Shown here: one piece after another, positions 1 to 11,978 of the stretch | Position numbering within the stretch: position 1 is the stretch's first letter | How the letters are laid out: each line of letters begins with the position of its first letter | Source of the DNA: Perilla frutescens | Lineage: Eukaryota; Streptophyta; Magnoliopsida; Lamiales; Lamiaceae | Length of the DNA stretch: 64,000 nucleotides | NCBI GenBank assembly: GCA_026008535.1 | Contig: BRKX01000006.1 | Location: 47,666,664 to 47,730,663, forward strand | Direction of reading: 5' to 3' | Notes under the pieces: generated by a model | The model's input: the letters and a program-made list of their open reading frames with translations, nothing else | What the model was told of the DNA's origin: nothing | Database searches by the model: none | Program-made: the position numbers and the translations under genes

Positions 1-1258
1 CATGCTCCCGGTATAAAAATAATTGTCTACTTTAAATACTCGAAATAATTCAAAACTCGCAACGAGATAGCGAAACTTGACAGGCTTATAGGAAATAATA
101 TTTGGAGCAACTTTCGAGAAGAAACATTTTCGATTTGACGACTCAAAATGGGTGAAACGGGAGTTTCGGTAACAATATTCACAGATTTTAGCTGAAAATG
201 TATCGGTCTCGATTGAGCTCGATACTCATTAGATTTTCGCTCAAAAGTACAATTTTTGATAGTTCAGAAAATAAGGAATTTAATGGTGCAATCAGATCAA
301 AGATCGGACGGCTAGAACATAAATTCGAACTGGGCAGATTTATAATATAATATTCGGATCCGGATTTCAAACGATGAGAAATCAAAAATCTATTTCGGTT
401 AACTACAAGATCCAAATGATCAAAGACTATTTATAAGAAGAAGATTTCTAATACGACTATCTAGGAAGAGTAGATCTGATATTTACATAAAATGAAAATG
501 GGGAAAAATACCGAAAACTCACAACATAAAAAATCGAAATCGATAGAATTAAAGATAATCGAAATATAAACATATTTAGAACTTGAAATTTCTAAATTCA
601 TCGGTCCGAATGACCAGAATCGGAGAAAGTACATTCTCCGAGGAATTGGTGGCGGTCACGATGATTTTCCATCGTGATCATCCTTCGTGTCATCATTTCA
701 ATCATGTATTCGTGATTTACACATTGACACCTTCAAAATGACTATTTCAGAATTGAAATAGGAAACTAGAGTCGTACATTCTCTGGAAGCTGCTCGACGT
801 TTCAATTTTGAAAATGAATGAAAAATGAAACCTTAAGCTCCTATTTATAGAGGAAAAATAAATAGGATAATAACAAATAAAAGAAAGAGGATAATGATGG
901 AAAAAGAATATGATAATTACGAATAGGATAATATTTTGAAAAAGAAATTGAATAATGACGGATGTGTCTTTTTCTATTAAATCTATTATTTTTCAACTTA
1001 AAGTTCTGCCAAGAGTTCATTTGAACTCGAAATTTGAAATTTCAAAGGTTGGCATGATTCTTGAAACATTTTCTATCAACCCGAGAAAAAATATCATAAC
1101 ATATTTTTAAGGTAATTTTTGACCAAATTAGATTTAACAGATTTCCCTGGCTGCGATTTTCCTTTATTTGAGTCATTTAAGGACCCAGCTTATTTTCTAA
1201 ATTATCAGAGGGTAATATAAGTTGAATTAAACCTTCTAAAATATTTCGGGGTATTACA
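1..1258 (-). mobile_element. Ty3/gypsy-type LTR, truncated by window edge
   Basis: Read on the minus strand, the sequence starting at 1258 begins TGTAATACCCCG, the form in which many plant Ty3/gypsy LTRs begin. About 410 bases downstream on that strand is a good TATA box (CTATAAATAG, complement of 841-850), followed by A/T-rich sequence as in an LTR promoter and R region. No coding region of an element is seen; the short reading frames here are not gene-like. The other boundary lies outside or near base 1, so whether this is a solo LTR or one end of a full element is unknown. Superfamily is inferred from the terminus only. Confidence 0.5.
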
Positions 1259-1288
1259 CAAATATTGCACAAATCCTCCTTTTGTTTC

Positions 1289-1315
<27 letters not shown>
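1289..1315. repeat. (GA)n microsatellite
   Basis: Uninterrupted GA dinucleotide run of about 13 units. It is followed within 30 bases by a short (TA)n run. It sits just beyond the LTR-like terminus at 1258. Confidence 0.95.
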
Positions 1316-1319
<4 letters not shown>

Positions 1320-2203
1320 TGGGGAGGGAATATTAATATATATATATACATATTTTATCTTTTAAAAAAAAGGGATAAATGGTATTATAGTCCAATGTGG
1401 TTAAAATAATAATGTTTAAAGATTGGTAGCTAACAAAAGTTTTTTTTTCCTAAGTGGCTAGAAAAAAATTCCACCCATATTATTTTGTATATATGATACG
1501 CCAAAAAATAGAATATTATTTTGTACTCCTAATCGTGATTGTAATAAATAGTGTATGATCCAATATCACTATTAGGAATGTAAATGAACCGAATCAAGTC
1601 AAATGTCTTCAAGTTCAGATTCAAATTCGTTTAGCCATTCTAGGCTGGTTTCCTGTTTAAGTTTGGCTCGGCTAAAATGATTTTGTGATCGACTTTGACT
1701 CGATAACAAGTTTGATTAAAGCTTGATAAAGAGTTTAATAAAAGCTTCACAAAAGTTCAGTAAAAGCTCGATATAGTTCGATATACAAATAGTGCAATAA
1801 AAGCTCTACAAAAGTTTCATATAGTTCGATAGATAAATAGTTCGATAAAAGCTTGACAAAAGTTCGATTAGAACTCATTAAATGCATAAGTGTATATTTA
1901 TAGACTTTATTATTTCAAGATTGAAAAATATTATTATATATAACTTATAAGCTTATAACTTCAAAAGGTATTTAAGTTCTCGAATTAATAATAATTAAAT
2001 AATCAAAGAGGCTGAGAGTAAGAGTAAGCTCTTCGAGCTTCCCTTCATTGTAACTCATAAATAAAATTCATCATTTTTAATAAGGTTTGCAAGTCATAAA
2101 ATTCTTCATATTAGTACTATGCATTTTAGAAAATAACTTAGCCGTTTCCAAAAATAAATATTAATTACTAAATTATAATTTAAGTATTGTAATACTAAGT
2201 ACA

Positions 2204-3507
2204 TGATGAAGCCATGTAAGGCATTGAAGGCCTTGAACCCGAGCTACAATTCAAAGGTTCAATGACGTGACTTCGATCGAAGAAATTGCAAGGTTATCTA
2301 CAAGCGTTGATTCGCAAAACGTTCAAAGAATTGGAAGATGCGAAGGGCAACCATATGTTATTAATTTATTAACTAATGAAGATCAAGATCACACCATGGA
2401 GACTATAACTTGAAGAGTTGAAGAAGAGAGCAAGAAGAAGCGCACGTGTGCATGAAGAAGTCGACGTGCATAGAGCTGTTTTTCGGCCCTTAGTCCAATT
2501 AATTAAGGGTTAATTTTTATCTAGACTATAGTATTTATTTAATTAATTTAGACTATAGTTTATACCAGTTTTTAATTAATTTTTAAGTGTAATTTTCGTT
2601 CATAATAGTATAGGTTTGACTAGAATTGTATTTAAGGCAATTTTCAACCTTGAATAGAATTCTAGTTTAGGTATTTTTATAGTATAGTTAGAGATCCTTT
2701 TTGGATCAGATTTTTAGGGCTTTTTACACTTAATTTTCGTGCACCTCATGCCCTATAAATAGGGGAACCATGTTACTTTGATATTTTAGACATTATTGAT
2801 TAAATTTGCTTTTGCATTCAATTTGTGTCTCAACCGTTCAAAGCTTTTGATTGTTTTCTGTTGAAAATCATCATTCTTGAAGCCTAGAAATTTCAAGTCT
2901 TATTCCAAGGGAACGTTTTAATTCACACGAGGAATTAGGATGAACTCGCTATGAAGAACAACTTAGAGATTCGTTTTCGTCGTACAAGATATGCCGGGGA
3001 TTAATCGGGTTGCAATTCAACTCCACCATCATCGTCCATCATCATCATCGACTTCCTACCATCCTTCATCGACGTCCGTAGCCTTCTCAACCATCCAAGA
3101 CCTGATCGTGTGTCGATCAATAAGGGTTCGGTTCCATACACGTTCAATTCATCGTGTTTTTCAGCAATACCGTAAGTCCTTTACATCCTTAACATATCCT
3201 ATCTTCTCTAGCCATTCTGAACCCATAAATCACGTCCCAAATACCACCAACTTCCAGCCATAATTCTCATCCTAAAACAGTTTCTTTCTTGTTGGATTTG
3301 TGTTCCGTTTTTGTGTCATCGTCTAGGTGTCATAATTAGGTTTAGACTGCTTTGTTTATTCGTTTGAGTCACTGATTTGTTTAATTCAGTTTATTAGTGT
3401 TATTTGAGTCTTTTGTTTAGGATTGAATCCTTCCAAGTTGATGTGTTTCGATCTAGAAGTCTTCCGCGCGTCTTTTGAATCATGTACAATTTGTCCGGGT
3501 TACATCA
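2204..3507 (+). mobile_element. Solo LTR (1304 bp) with perfect 5-bp TSD
   Basis: It starts TGATGAAGCC and ends GGTTACATCA, so the ends are inverted (TGATG...CATCA). Perfect 5-bp direct repeats GTACA flank it at 2199-2203 and 3508-3512. A TATA box (CCTATAAATAGG) lies near 2751-2762 on the plus strand, fixing the orientation. No primer-binding site or internal coding region follows, so this is a solo LTR left by LTR-LTR recombination. Length and style fit large Ty3/gypsy Tat/Ogre or large copia LTRs; the lineage is not determined. The reading frame at 2991-3263 lies in the R/U5 part and has no support as a gene. Confidence 0.8.
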
Positions 3508-3683
3508 GTACAACATAGTATAGTATGTATTTATATATAATAGGTGAATATTTAATATAATGAATAAATATTAGTAATTTATATTTTAAAGTTTGATAGT
3601 CAGATTTTGATATATTAAAGTTTTAAAAATCGATGTTTTCTTACACATTTTTATTGTAAGATTACATTTAAATATTATTCTTA

Positions 3684-4050
3684 TGCAAATACTCATGTAC
3701 ATAAGATGTACATCAGATGATCAATGTGTTGACCGGGTCAACACACGTTGACTCGGTCAAAGTATTAACCAAAAAATCATGAAAACGGGTGATACTTTTT
3801 AGTGATACAACTGATACTTTTCAGTGTTTTGATTGATACTGATCTTAACAGTTTTTTTCTTTTTTTTTCTGGCCAATACTTTTTATTGATACAAATGATA
3901 CTTTTGGGCATTTGAAATGATACTTTTCAGTATTATGAATGATATTAATTTTGACCGGTTTTTGGTCAAAGCATTGACCGGGTCAACACGCGTTGACCCG
4001 GTCAATGCGTTGACCGTCTAATGTACATCTTATATATGAGAGACTTGCCC
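3684..4050. mobile_element. Small non-autonomous MULE (367 bp), 9-bp TSD
   Basis: Perfect 9-bp direct repeats TTATTCTTA flank it (3675-3683 and 4051-4059), the Mutator-superfamily hallmark. Terminal inverted repeats of roughly 70 bases are visible: both arms carry ATAAGATGTACAT and then GTTGACCGGGTCAAC. The interior (3785-3960) contains repeated TGATACTTTT motifs and no coding potential. It sits inside the repeat spanning 1575-4773. Related ends and the same internal motif appear in three other MULE-like elements of the window. Confidence 0.85.
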
Positions 4051-4789
4051 TTATTCTTAAGAGAACGTTTAATTTTCCTAAAAAATAGCAAATTTAATCA
4101 TAAGTTTAACTCAATATTGGTAAATATTATTAATTGATTTATGATATTCTCAATTTTTGTATAGTTCATATAATACATTATTTATGGTCAAATATTTGTA
4201 CTTTATGAGTATATATTGACTAATAAGTAGTAACCATATTAAATGATCTAATATAGTTATTAAACACAATTCATTGTTTAATATCAATTTTGTTTAATTT
4301 TCTTTGATTACCAATTATATATATTATACTACAAAATGTTGTTCTTATCAATTATAGAGGTATTATATATATATATATAGATCAAATGATCAAAATTTAA
4401 GTAAATTAAATTTATAGAGAATGATCGTAAAATAAAAATAGAATCAAGTATTAATAAAATGATTATAGCCTAGTGGATAGTAATTAAGTTAGAGAATTTG
4501 AATTTTTTTTTACTTAGAGATTTGCGAACAGGTTCGTGAACAAGTTCATTTAGAAGTTCACGAGCATGTTCATTTATGCACGAACTCAAACTATTCACAA
4601 ACTTAGGGTGTCGAACAACACTAAGCTCTAGTTCAATTCGTTAATTTTGTCAATGTCAAGCTCGAAAAAAATTCAATTTCGGCTCATTTACTATAAACAA
4701 TCGAGTTTTGATTGAGCTTTTCTCGAGCTAATACTCGAGTAGCTCAAGAGGTGTTTGATTCATTTACAACCTTACTTACTATAAGTTGC

Positions 4790-5680
4790 TTCCAATTTGG
4801 TTTAATAGGTCTATCGCAATTCACTACTACAAGTTGACAATCAATCAACATGTTAATTGTTCCAAGCACCAACCACAATTGTTATGATCACTATGAGCTT
4901 AAATACTAAACGGAGTTATTCAATTGTGACGGCTGCAAGATGAGAGGCTATACGGCCAGCGCTACCACTGCAATCTCTGCGATTTCGAGCTTCATAGAGA
5001 GTGTAGATTTCCGACAACCTCCATTTTCCACGAGCATTTTCCTGGATCCACCTTCAAATTTTGTTACGAACCCCTCACGAGGCTAGACAACAAAAATCAT
5101 TGTGATGAAACTGACAAGGATTTACATCCTTGCTGCAAAAATCTAGAGAATAAGCTCCTAATCGAAAATCGTATTTTCAATCTTCTGGCAGAGGTTTCCT
5201 CGAAGTGCATCCGGTGTAATAAGAGGAAGATCACTGATGGCGAAAGAGATGTTCGAGGTTGGTCATATGTCTCTACTTGCAACAAGTACCATTTTCATGT
5301 GTATTGAATGATGGACATGGTGCATGAGGCATGCATGAAATATGGTGAGATTGGATTGGAAAGAGTTGAGTTACAACAACTTGTTAAGTCTAGAAGGAAT
5401 GGAGAGAGTCAAGCTAATAAGATGTTTAAGATGATGAAATCAGTGTTGAAAATCATATTGTTGGTTCTTTTAGGAGATCCGACTGTTTGTGGAGTTGGTC
5501 TCGCGTGGCTTGCAGTAACGTGTTTCATCTTCTATATCCATATTACTTATATATGCATGTTACGTGTATTGAAGAATTAATGTCATGAATTCTGCATATT
5601 GTGTGTTTGCTAAAGTATTTTGTCTATATGTGTGTGTGTGGTGTGGATTTGAAAGAGTTTGAAGTTGTTATTAGAACTTA
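4790..5680 (+). repeat. Segmental duplication copy A, block 1
   Basis: Direct homology with 40820-41766, covering the DC1 gene, about 40 bases upstream and about 160 bases downstream. The shared downstream stretch includes a TG-rich tract near 5625-5640 and 41725-41735. Homology breaks at about 5680, where the insertion 5681-7352 begins, and resumes at 7353. Confidence 0.85.
4850..5518 (+). pseudogene. DC1-domain (Cys/His-rich C1) protein pseudogene, copy A
   Basis: This is a decayed duplicate of the DC1 gene at 40865-41608, alignable almost base for base from 30 bases before the ATG to the stop. DC1 proteins are plant zinc-binding proteins of largely unknown function related to the C1 diacylglycerol-binding fold. 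Lesions seen by comparison with copy B: an early stop (TAA near 4908), a +2 shift near 4950 in the first zinc module, and a 60-base in-frame deletion near 5096 that removes the paired CxxC residues of the second module. There is also a Cys-to-stop change (TGA near 5306) in the third module. The piece 5308-5580 keeps an open frame but encodes only the C-terminal tail. It is very unlikely to make a functional protein. Confidence 0.9.
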
Positions 5681-7352
5681 TGGTATTGTATTTGTATAAT
5701 TTTTAATAATTAAGTGGAGACTTATGTGTAAACATAAATTGCACGGATCTTAGAACGTTAAAATTTTCACATTCAATACAGAAATCAGAATACTAACTTT
5801 TATGAGCCATAATTTAATTCGATGATGATGAAGAAATTGGTTTATCTTCCTTCACCGTTTTCCTTAAGCACAAAACGCCTTTAGATGATAGAGAAAATAT
5901 AATTCTATGCTTTCTTTTATTGGCAGGTGAGGGGACCAATTTCAAATGGAATTCTTGTTGGAAAAATGGATTAATAAAGTGAGTCGTGACTCATTTCATG
6001 TGATTTTTCATGGCCAAGGTAATTAATTTTGGAGGATTAAATAGTGTACAATTGATCTACGTTTGTAGAAGACAATCATAATATTTTTATTTACTGAAAA
6101 AATGATTTTCAATAAGTGAGAAATTAATTATTGAAGTTAATCACTCGATTAAGTATTTATGGAGTGTGGGGAAATGTATTTAAGCACATTTAATAATCTT
6201 ACATTGATTTCTTAACTAAGTTAAGATATTTATGTAAGTGTTTAAACACTTAAGTGTAATATCTAATGTACACAGGATGTAGGCTTTGAGTCCACAAGCG
6301 CACACACGCACATGTCCGCCCATGTCGGAGCCCCATAGCCTTGGCCAGTGTCGAGGATGGGGACGGGGCCATGGCTTGTTCTTGGCACTCAGCAGTCGAG
6401 AGTTAGTATGTTGAGGTGTAATCGACACAACTTGTCCGATCCCCTGGATTGAATGAAGAGCATGTAACTTCCGAATGAGTCAATGGTCTACAGAGGCACC
6501 TGGACACATATCTGAACCCCATGTGTGGAGTAGTTCCTATAAAGAGGACACTCCAGCATGCTGGAAAATACACCAACAACAATCATCATATCTTCTAGCA
6601 TCAACGCCAAACTGTGAACACTAACCGACACGTATTTATCTTGCGGAGAAATGTCTCCTCAACTCGGCTACTAAAGTTGGAGATTCAATCTAAATCTTTG
6701 GATTCGTAATTACATTATGAAACATTATAATACGGTTTATAGTTATATATGCACACGTTCTATCAATGTGATAGATATCATGAAACTACCTTTAGATAAA
6801 TATATGACCAATTTATTATATAAACATTAAGTTTTTTAAACCATATAATTAAAATACTTAAAACTAATATTAATATTTTAATATCTTAATTATTAATCAC
6901 ACGAGGCCATTAATGAATATTACATTACGTAGTATTTTATAGATCTTATTATTGCACATAATGTATGAATTCATTGTGCATTATATATATATATATCAAG
7001 TTCATGTTACTGATATAGTTCACTATAAGAAAATTATAGATCACAACAAGACAATAATATAGTGCAAATGTGGGAAAATACGTTCACTCAAATTTTAAAA
7101 TATTTTTTTATTCATCAACTTGTAAAATTATTTTTCAGTTGCATTTCTGCTGCTAAACGAGAGGTCGAGTTCCTAAAATATATCAACCTGCAGAACTATA
7201 TATGAGTTGGATTTTATAAAATCTGCCAGCGAGCAGAGTGTGCTCATGCTTGACTCACTTATTGTTCAAGCCTTTTGTTCTCAACTTTATCTTATACTAT
7301 ATCAACTATTAAGTATATATAGAGGGAACTTTGATTCTTAATTCCTCATTTG
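5681..7352. mobile_element. Insertion in copy A, possibly LTR-derived
   Basis: This 1.67-kb stretch is absent from duplication copy B, where 41766 joins directly to sequence homologous to 7353. It is therefore an insertion in A or a deletion in B. Part of it (about 6160-6730) looks LTR-like: a plus-strand TATA-type motif CCTATAAAGAGG at about 6537, then A/C-rich sequence and a GC-richer block at 6280-6400. I could not find matching termini or target duplications, and there is no convincing coding region. The reading frame 6216-6428 on the minus strand is not supported. Confidence 0.4.
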
Positions 7353-7970
7353 AGTACTCTCAGAGCTACTCAAAACGGTGCAGACCCTTATGTAAAAGTA
7401 ACATGTTTCAGAATCAGGACCCACGACTCTCCTTCCACCAACTCAAAAAATTAATAATAAGTATTGAGAATTTGATATACACTGCAGGGTCTTGGGAAGA
7501 ATAAGCTCTTCGGTTGGTTGCTTTGTATTCAAGTTCCACTCTTTCAGACTACAAATCAATCCAATTTTTTATTTTTCATTTACTTGAATTGAAATCAATT
7601 TAATATAAAGATAAATGGTGGGTTTTGATGATTTAATTTAGTTGGATTAAATTAGTTTGTCGGGTTGAAATTTTGTTGTATATCGCTATGTAGTCATCAA
7701 TGTGTTATTTATTCTCAAGTGCCATTGAACACGCTAAACGTAAACAATTTTCTTAGCTATTTAATGGAAAATAATGACAAAAAATATTACCATGATAAAC
7801 ATTTGAGTGTGGATACTTGGTAACGTGAAAGGAGATTACATCAAAATATCTGTTGATTGAGAATTAGTCAGCCACATTATAATAAAATAACCGGCTATAA
7901 AATGGATATACATTTACACAATAATATATTTATCATAGTTTATTTTATACAAGTTTTCTTGCTTACATGC
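7353..7970 (+). repeat. Segmental duplication copy A, block 2
   Basis: Positions 7353-7755 match 41767-42160, and 7755-7970 matches about 61060-61290. Copy B is therefore continuous with A here except for an 18.9-kb insertion between 42160 and 61050. Block 2 ends exactly at the insertion site of Copia-1. No genes are seen. Confidence 0.85.
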
Positions 7971-7975
7971 ATATT

Positions 7976-8734
7976 TGAAAAACACTAATCCGTGCCAGGT
8001 GTAAAATAAATCTACTGCATACTTGTGTTCTTAGATATGTGAAGGACAGATATAAGAACAATTAATAAAAAGCAGTAAATTACACAGGAAATTGATAACC
8101 CACTTCGGTTAAACAACCTACTCTGGGGGGACTTCGCCCAAACTTGAAGATTTGTTTGCTACTCCTTCATGAAGTATATTGAGGATTTTACACATACAGG
8201 ACTCCCTCATTATGTCACCCGTTCTTCTTCAAGAGCTCCTTCGCTAAATGAAAGTTGTGAGATCCCCTCATAACCGTGATACTAGACTCCCTCTAGCTAC
8301 CCATGACTTCAACTTACAATCTCTCCCGATATTGCGTACAATATGGATTAAAACAATCCCTCACGTGTTTTACTCAAAACACTTAAAAACTAGTCTATCA
8401 TGTTGAACTGTTTATCGAACAACTACTAGTTAATACATGGAACACAAATAATAATGACTCTCAAATAATATGCTAAGAGAATCTAAACAAGTCGTCCACC
8501 GATTGCACAATGAATCGGCCTTCATATAGCTTGGCATCAACATTACCGTTGCTCTTCAATCTTCGGTAATTTGGTAAGCGTATATTGGTTTGTGATCTTC
8601 CTAAATGTGTGTAGATACTTTTCATGTGTAGTAGGGTTAATTTCAGCACGGTATCTACACCATAAGGCAGTCAATCGATCATATCTTGACTTCTGAAAAC
8701 GGATCAGCGCAAGATCTTGTAAATATGAAAACTG
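7976..8734 (-). repeat. Copia-1 3' LTR, truncated (759 bp)
   Basis: It matches 15907-16665 of the other LTR and stops abruptly at 8734. The equivalent of 16666-16840, which would include the TATA-like motif and the TG start, is absent together with the polypurine tract. A deletion fused the env-like coding sequence directly to LTR sequence. Confidence 0.88.
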
Positions 8735-11591
8735 GTGTATCCAGCGGGGAGAAAAAACCAAAGGCATGAGCCTTTCGATCCATCATCAAAGACTCAAGCT
8801 CATACTTTTGAGTCCGGACAGCCCTGATAGTCTTCTCCAGGAATTGAACTTCTCGTTCCAAAGACTGAATGTGTCATTCAAAGAATACGGCATTGATAGA
8901 GGATCTGGGCGTATGTCTGTGAAGCACAGACGGCGACACATCTTCAGCAGAGCTGGCATCAAGATCTGCAGCAGGAATATCACGAGTATGCTGGGCAGAA
9001 AACAACTTTTGGCTGATTATGAGCGGGGGCTCCTTGGTCTCGTAGACATCTTTTGAGGTCATAACATCATGCTAGGAAGATGGGATGCTAAAAATCATTC
9101 CCGGGTAACCAGTGGGCTGCTGATTTCTCTTGGACTCAGCATGGTCACACACCTGATCAAAGATCAGCTGGGCAAGATTGAACACTGCATGTGTTCCAAC
9201 CGAAAACAACAAGACGCTCAATATCTTACCAACAGAAGAATGATGCTGGCCGGGATGCCAGTTCTTCACTGCAATCTTGTGAATTATTGAAAACTTCATG
9301 CTCAAGTTAGATGCCAACAAGGACCTTTCTTTTGGCCACACCAAACGACTTCCTTCAATCAATTCATCTGCTACATCATTTATGTCAGGGACAGACTCAG
9401 GAGCAGTAGAGTGCTCTCAGCCTAGATACTCATTAATCACCGCATGGAAAAAGAGCGCCAATTTCCATGCATATAAACAGAAAAAGCATGTGCAGAATTC
9501 ACATAACGGATCGACTTGGATAAATTTGCATAAAATTCGTACACAACAGCCCTGACAAACATAGACACATCAAAGACAGACTTCTCAAACTTCAAATCAA
9601 ACAGCAGCTCAACCATACTGATTCAGAGTCGGCACTGTTTGACACATTCTCTGGCACACCATCAACCTCTTCAACAGAAGGGGTCGGAGCTCTAGCATTC
9701 TTCATCAGCAGCTGGTGAGAAGACGATGCTAGGCCCAAGAGACATTATATTTAGACACGCTTCTTGTTACACAGCGAGCGGAAGCAAAGATAGAAGCCTT
9801 CTTGGCAGTAGTTTTTCATCGAGCAGACTTGGATCTTGCTCGGGTCTACAACTAAGATATAAGAATCTCATCTTCATCAGAGTTCTGCTTAGCATCAGCA
9901 GAATCAACACGGTTCTTAGAGGCAGTAGAGGATTCCTCTAGTTCATCAAACAATTGAAGCCACCACAGGACTGGAAAGACGTCCATCCTTGTTCCAAAAT
10001 AGGTGGAACAGATCCAGCATCAGGTGAGGAAATATCTTCCTCAACAGCAACATCATCTTCAATTCTCACCTCTCAAACTGAGCGGAGGTGGGAGCAACAA
10101 CATCAGCAGCCTTCGGCGAGGCTTCTTCTGAAGAAACTAGGATCATAACCACCGGAGTATCCATAGAGGAGGTTACATCAGCGATAGACGCTGGCACAGA
10201 AACAAAAGACAACGACAGACGCTGGCATAAAAACAAAAGATATTACAACAATTGATGCATCAAACTCTTCTGTTAGTGCCATTTACACTTAAGTGTTCAT
10301 GATTGTCATAATATATATGGCAATATGACAATTTCAAAAGAACACAAAATGTTTTGGTTATTCATGTTCGAATACCATGTTCTAGACATTACTGTGAACA
10401 TTCCGCTGCCAATTTGATTAAAGATCAAGACATGTACTTAATCATGTTCAGAAACATGATCATGTACATAGTTGTCCAGAGAGTTTAAAAGAGACGTGCC
10501 ATGCTGGATTCAAGGAGTTGAAGCTGCAGATTTAAGATGGACGTTTCAGAATAGAAGTTGCCTTATTCATGATGAAGATCAAGAAGGAAAGAAGGAGTTC
10601 TATTCAAAGAAGACATCTAAACTAGGAAAGTCCGATTTAATTAAAGAAATTGTTTCCTTGTTAAATTCTAGTCAAAGTAGGACTTCTGATTACCTTGTTT
10701 AGGCTATATCTATTGTTTATAAATAGCCTGGGAATTAAACTAGTTTAGGTGACATGAATTTTACGAATACACAAAAGAGCCGAGAGTCAAAAGACTTTAT
10801 ATTTAAAGCATATAGTATTCGGATATACTAGGTTTGATCGGTGAGATCATTATGTTTCTAGTCTGTGTTTGAAACTCACTTTCATACACACTTAGATGAG
10901 TCTCGAGAGAGATTTCTTGTGGGAACTAGAGGGATTCTAGGTTGTGAGGGGAGCTTACAATTCAGTTTAGTGAAAGAGGTTGAATTAGGTAGGAAAGGGG
11001 TCGAGTGACGGGAGTCTTCGTGTAATAGCCTTTGTAACCATTCAACGGAGTAGTAAACTATTTCTCACGGACTTGTGAAGTCTCCCTGACATAGATCAAT
11101 TGATCGAACAGGGTTACCAACCTCGTGTTCTTTACTTGCTTTAAGTTTTTACATTTTGACCTTACATCACAACAATGTTCAAGTACATGATGATGAACAT
11201 GATCGCACAGTTTATGTAACTTCATCTTCAATTGAAGAGGGATCAAGATAAGTAGTAGAGGCAATCGTCGATTCCAATAATACAAGCTCCACAAACGGGG
11301 GCGAGGAAGGATCGTTGGAAACCCTAGATTGAGAAGGGGGTTTCGGCACTATCACGGAAACTGACTCAGATAGAGTTGCAGACACAGGGACTCCTGTGGG
11401 CTAAGGCACAAACGCAGGAACTCTTGCGAATTTAGAAACAACGTCACTGTTGGGAATGTGGCAGCATGAACAAATTGGGAGAACACCAATGTTTTTGCCA
11501 GTTCTCCAAGAGCCTTCCAAAGATCAGAAGTATCAATTATTAGTTTCTGGAAAACCGATGATTTGGAGGAGGATTGAGAATTATCCGCCAT
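8735..11591 (-). pseudogene. Copia-1 env-like / third-ORF remnant, split by a solo LTR
   Basis: Downstream of RNase H on the minus strand is degenerate coding sequence. It starts at an ATG at 11591 (MADNSQSSSK), is interrupted by the solo LTR 10271-11224, and continues to the 3' LTR. The block at 9072-9362 (containing KNWHPGQHHSS and VGTHAVFNLAQLIFD) resembles the conserved segment of the so-called envelope-like or plant-transposon protein found after pol in SIRE-type copia and some gypsy elements. The end (8760-8861, EREVQFLEKTIRAV) is coiled-coil-like. Frameshifts and stops are frequent. Whether such proteins ever act as envelopes in plants is unproven; family assignment is from memory of the motif pattern. 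Confidence 0.6.
10271..11224 (+). mobile_element. Solo LTR (954 bp) nested in Copia-1
   Basis: Begins TGTTAGTGCC and ends TAACTTCA, flanked by perfect 5-bp repeats TCTTC (10266-10270, 11225-11229). A TATA box TTTATAAATAG lies near 10716 on the plus strand. A typical LTR U5-like stretch lies at 11035-11150. No primer-binding site follows. Its first ten bases equal those of the Copia-1 LTR read on the other strand, so it is probably a related SIRE/Maximus copia that inserted in opposite orientation and recombined down to one LTR. The reading frame at 10472-10702 lies in U3 and is not a gene. Confidence 0.75.
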
Positions 11592-11978
11592 TGTTGCACA
11601 AAAATCTTGAAGACTGTTTCTAGAGAAACATTGCAATGAAATAGAGGTGAAAATCTTTTTAAGGATGAATAGTTCTAAAAAAAATCACCACACGATTTTC
11701 ATAAGGAAAACATAGATTATTTTCCATAATTAGGGATCACTTCCCTTGTAAAATCTACTCTGCATGTCCTCGGGAACTGGAAGCGAGTTGGGCGAGAAAA
11801 TCGAGGGCCCATTAGCCATTGCAGTTAAAAAGTGACTGCTACAAACTGTGTTTGCATCTGTCAGGCACACATAGAGACACACATCACACAAGACCATGAA
11901 ACACTTGGTCACTTCATTTTCTCTGTACATACATCACTGACCAAGACTGTACAGAGATACTTGTCACAAAGGAGAAGT

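Larger units (their letters stand above)
1575..4773. mobile_element. Dispersed repeat with inverted ends (unclassified, nested)
   Basis: The left end (1575-1598, containing GTAAATGAACC) and the right end (complement of 4755-4773, containing GTAAATGAATC) are inverted versions of one another. The left part (1660-1870) has many degenerate copies of an AAAGTTCGATAAAAGCTCG-like unit. The right part (4510-4740) is rich in GTTCACGAAC/GCTCGAA motifs typical of a widespread plant repeat. The element was split by the solo LTR at 2204-3507 and the small MULE at 3684-4050. A clean target duplication was not found and the superfamily is unknown. The stretch 4080-4760 recurs inverted at 34040-35590. Confidence 0.45.

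Noticed and set aside
2991..3263. Ser/His-rich 90-codon frame
   Set aside because: Lies inside the solo LTR between the TATA box and the LTR end; no family resemblance.
5308..5580. A short independent gene of 90 codons
   Set aside because: It is the C-terminal tail of the DC1 pseudogene, open only because the upstream stop restarts the frame.
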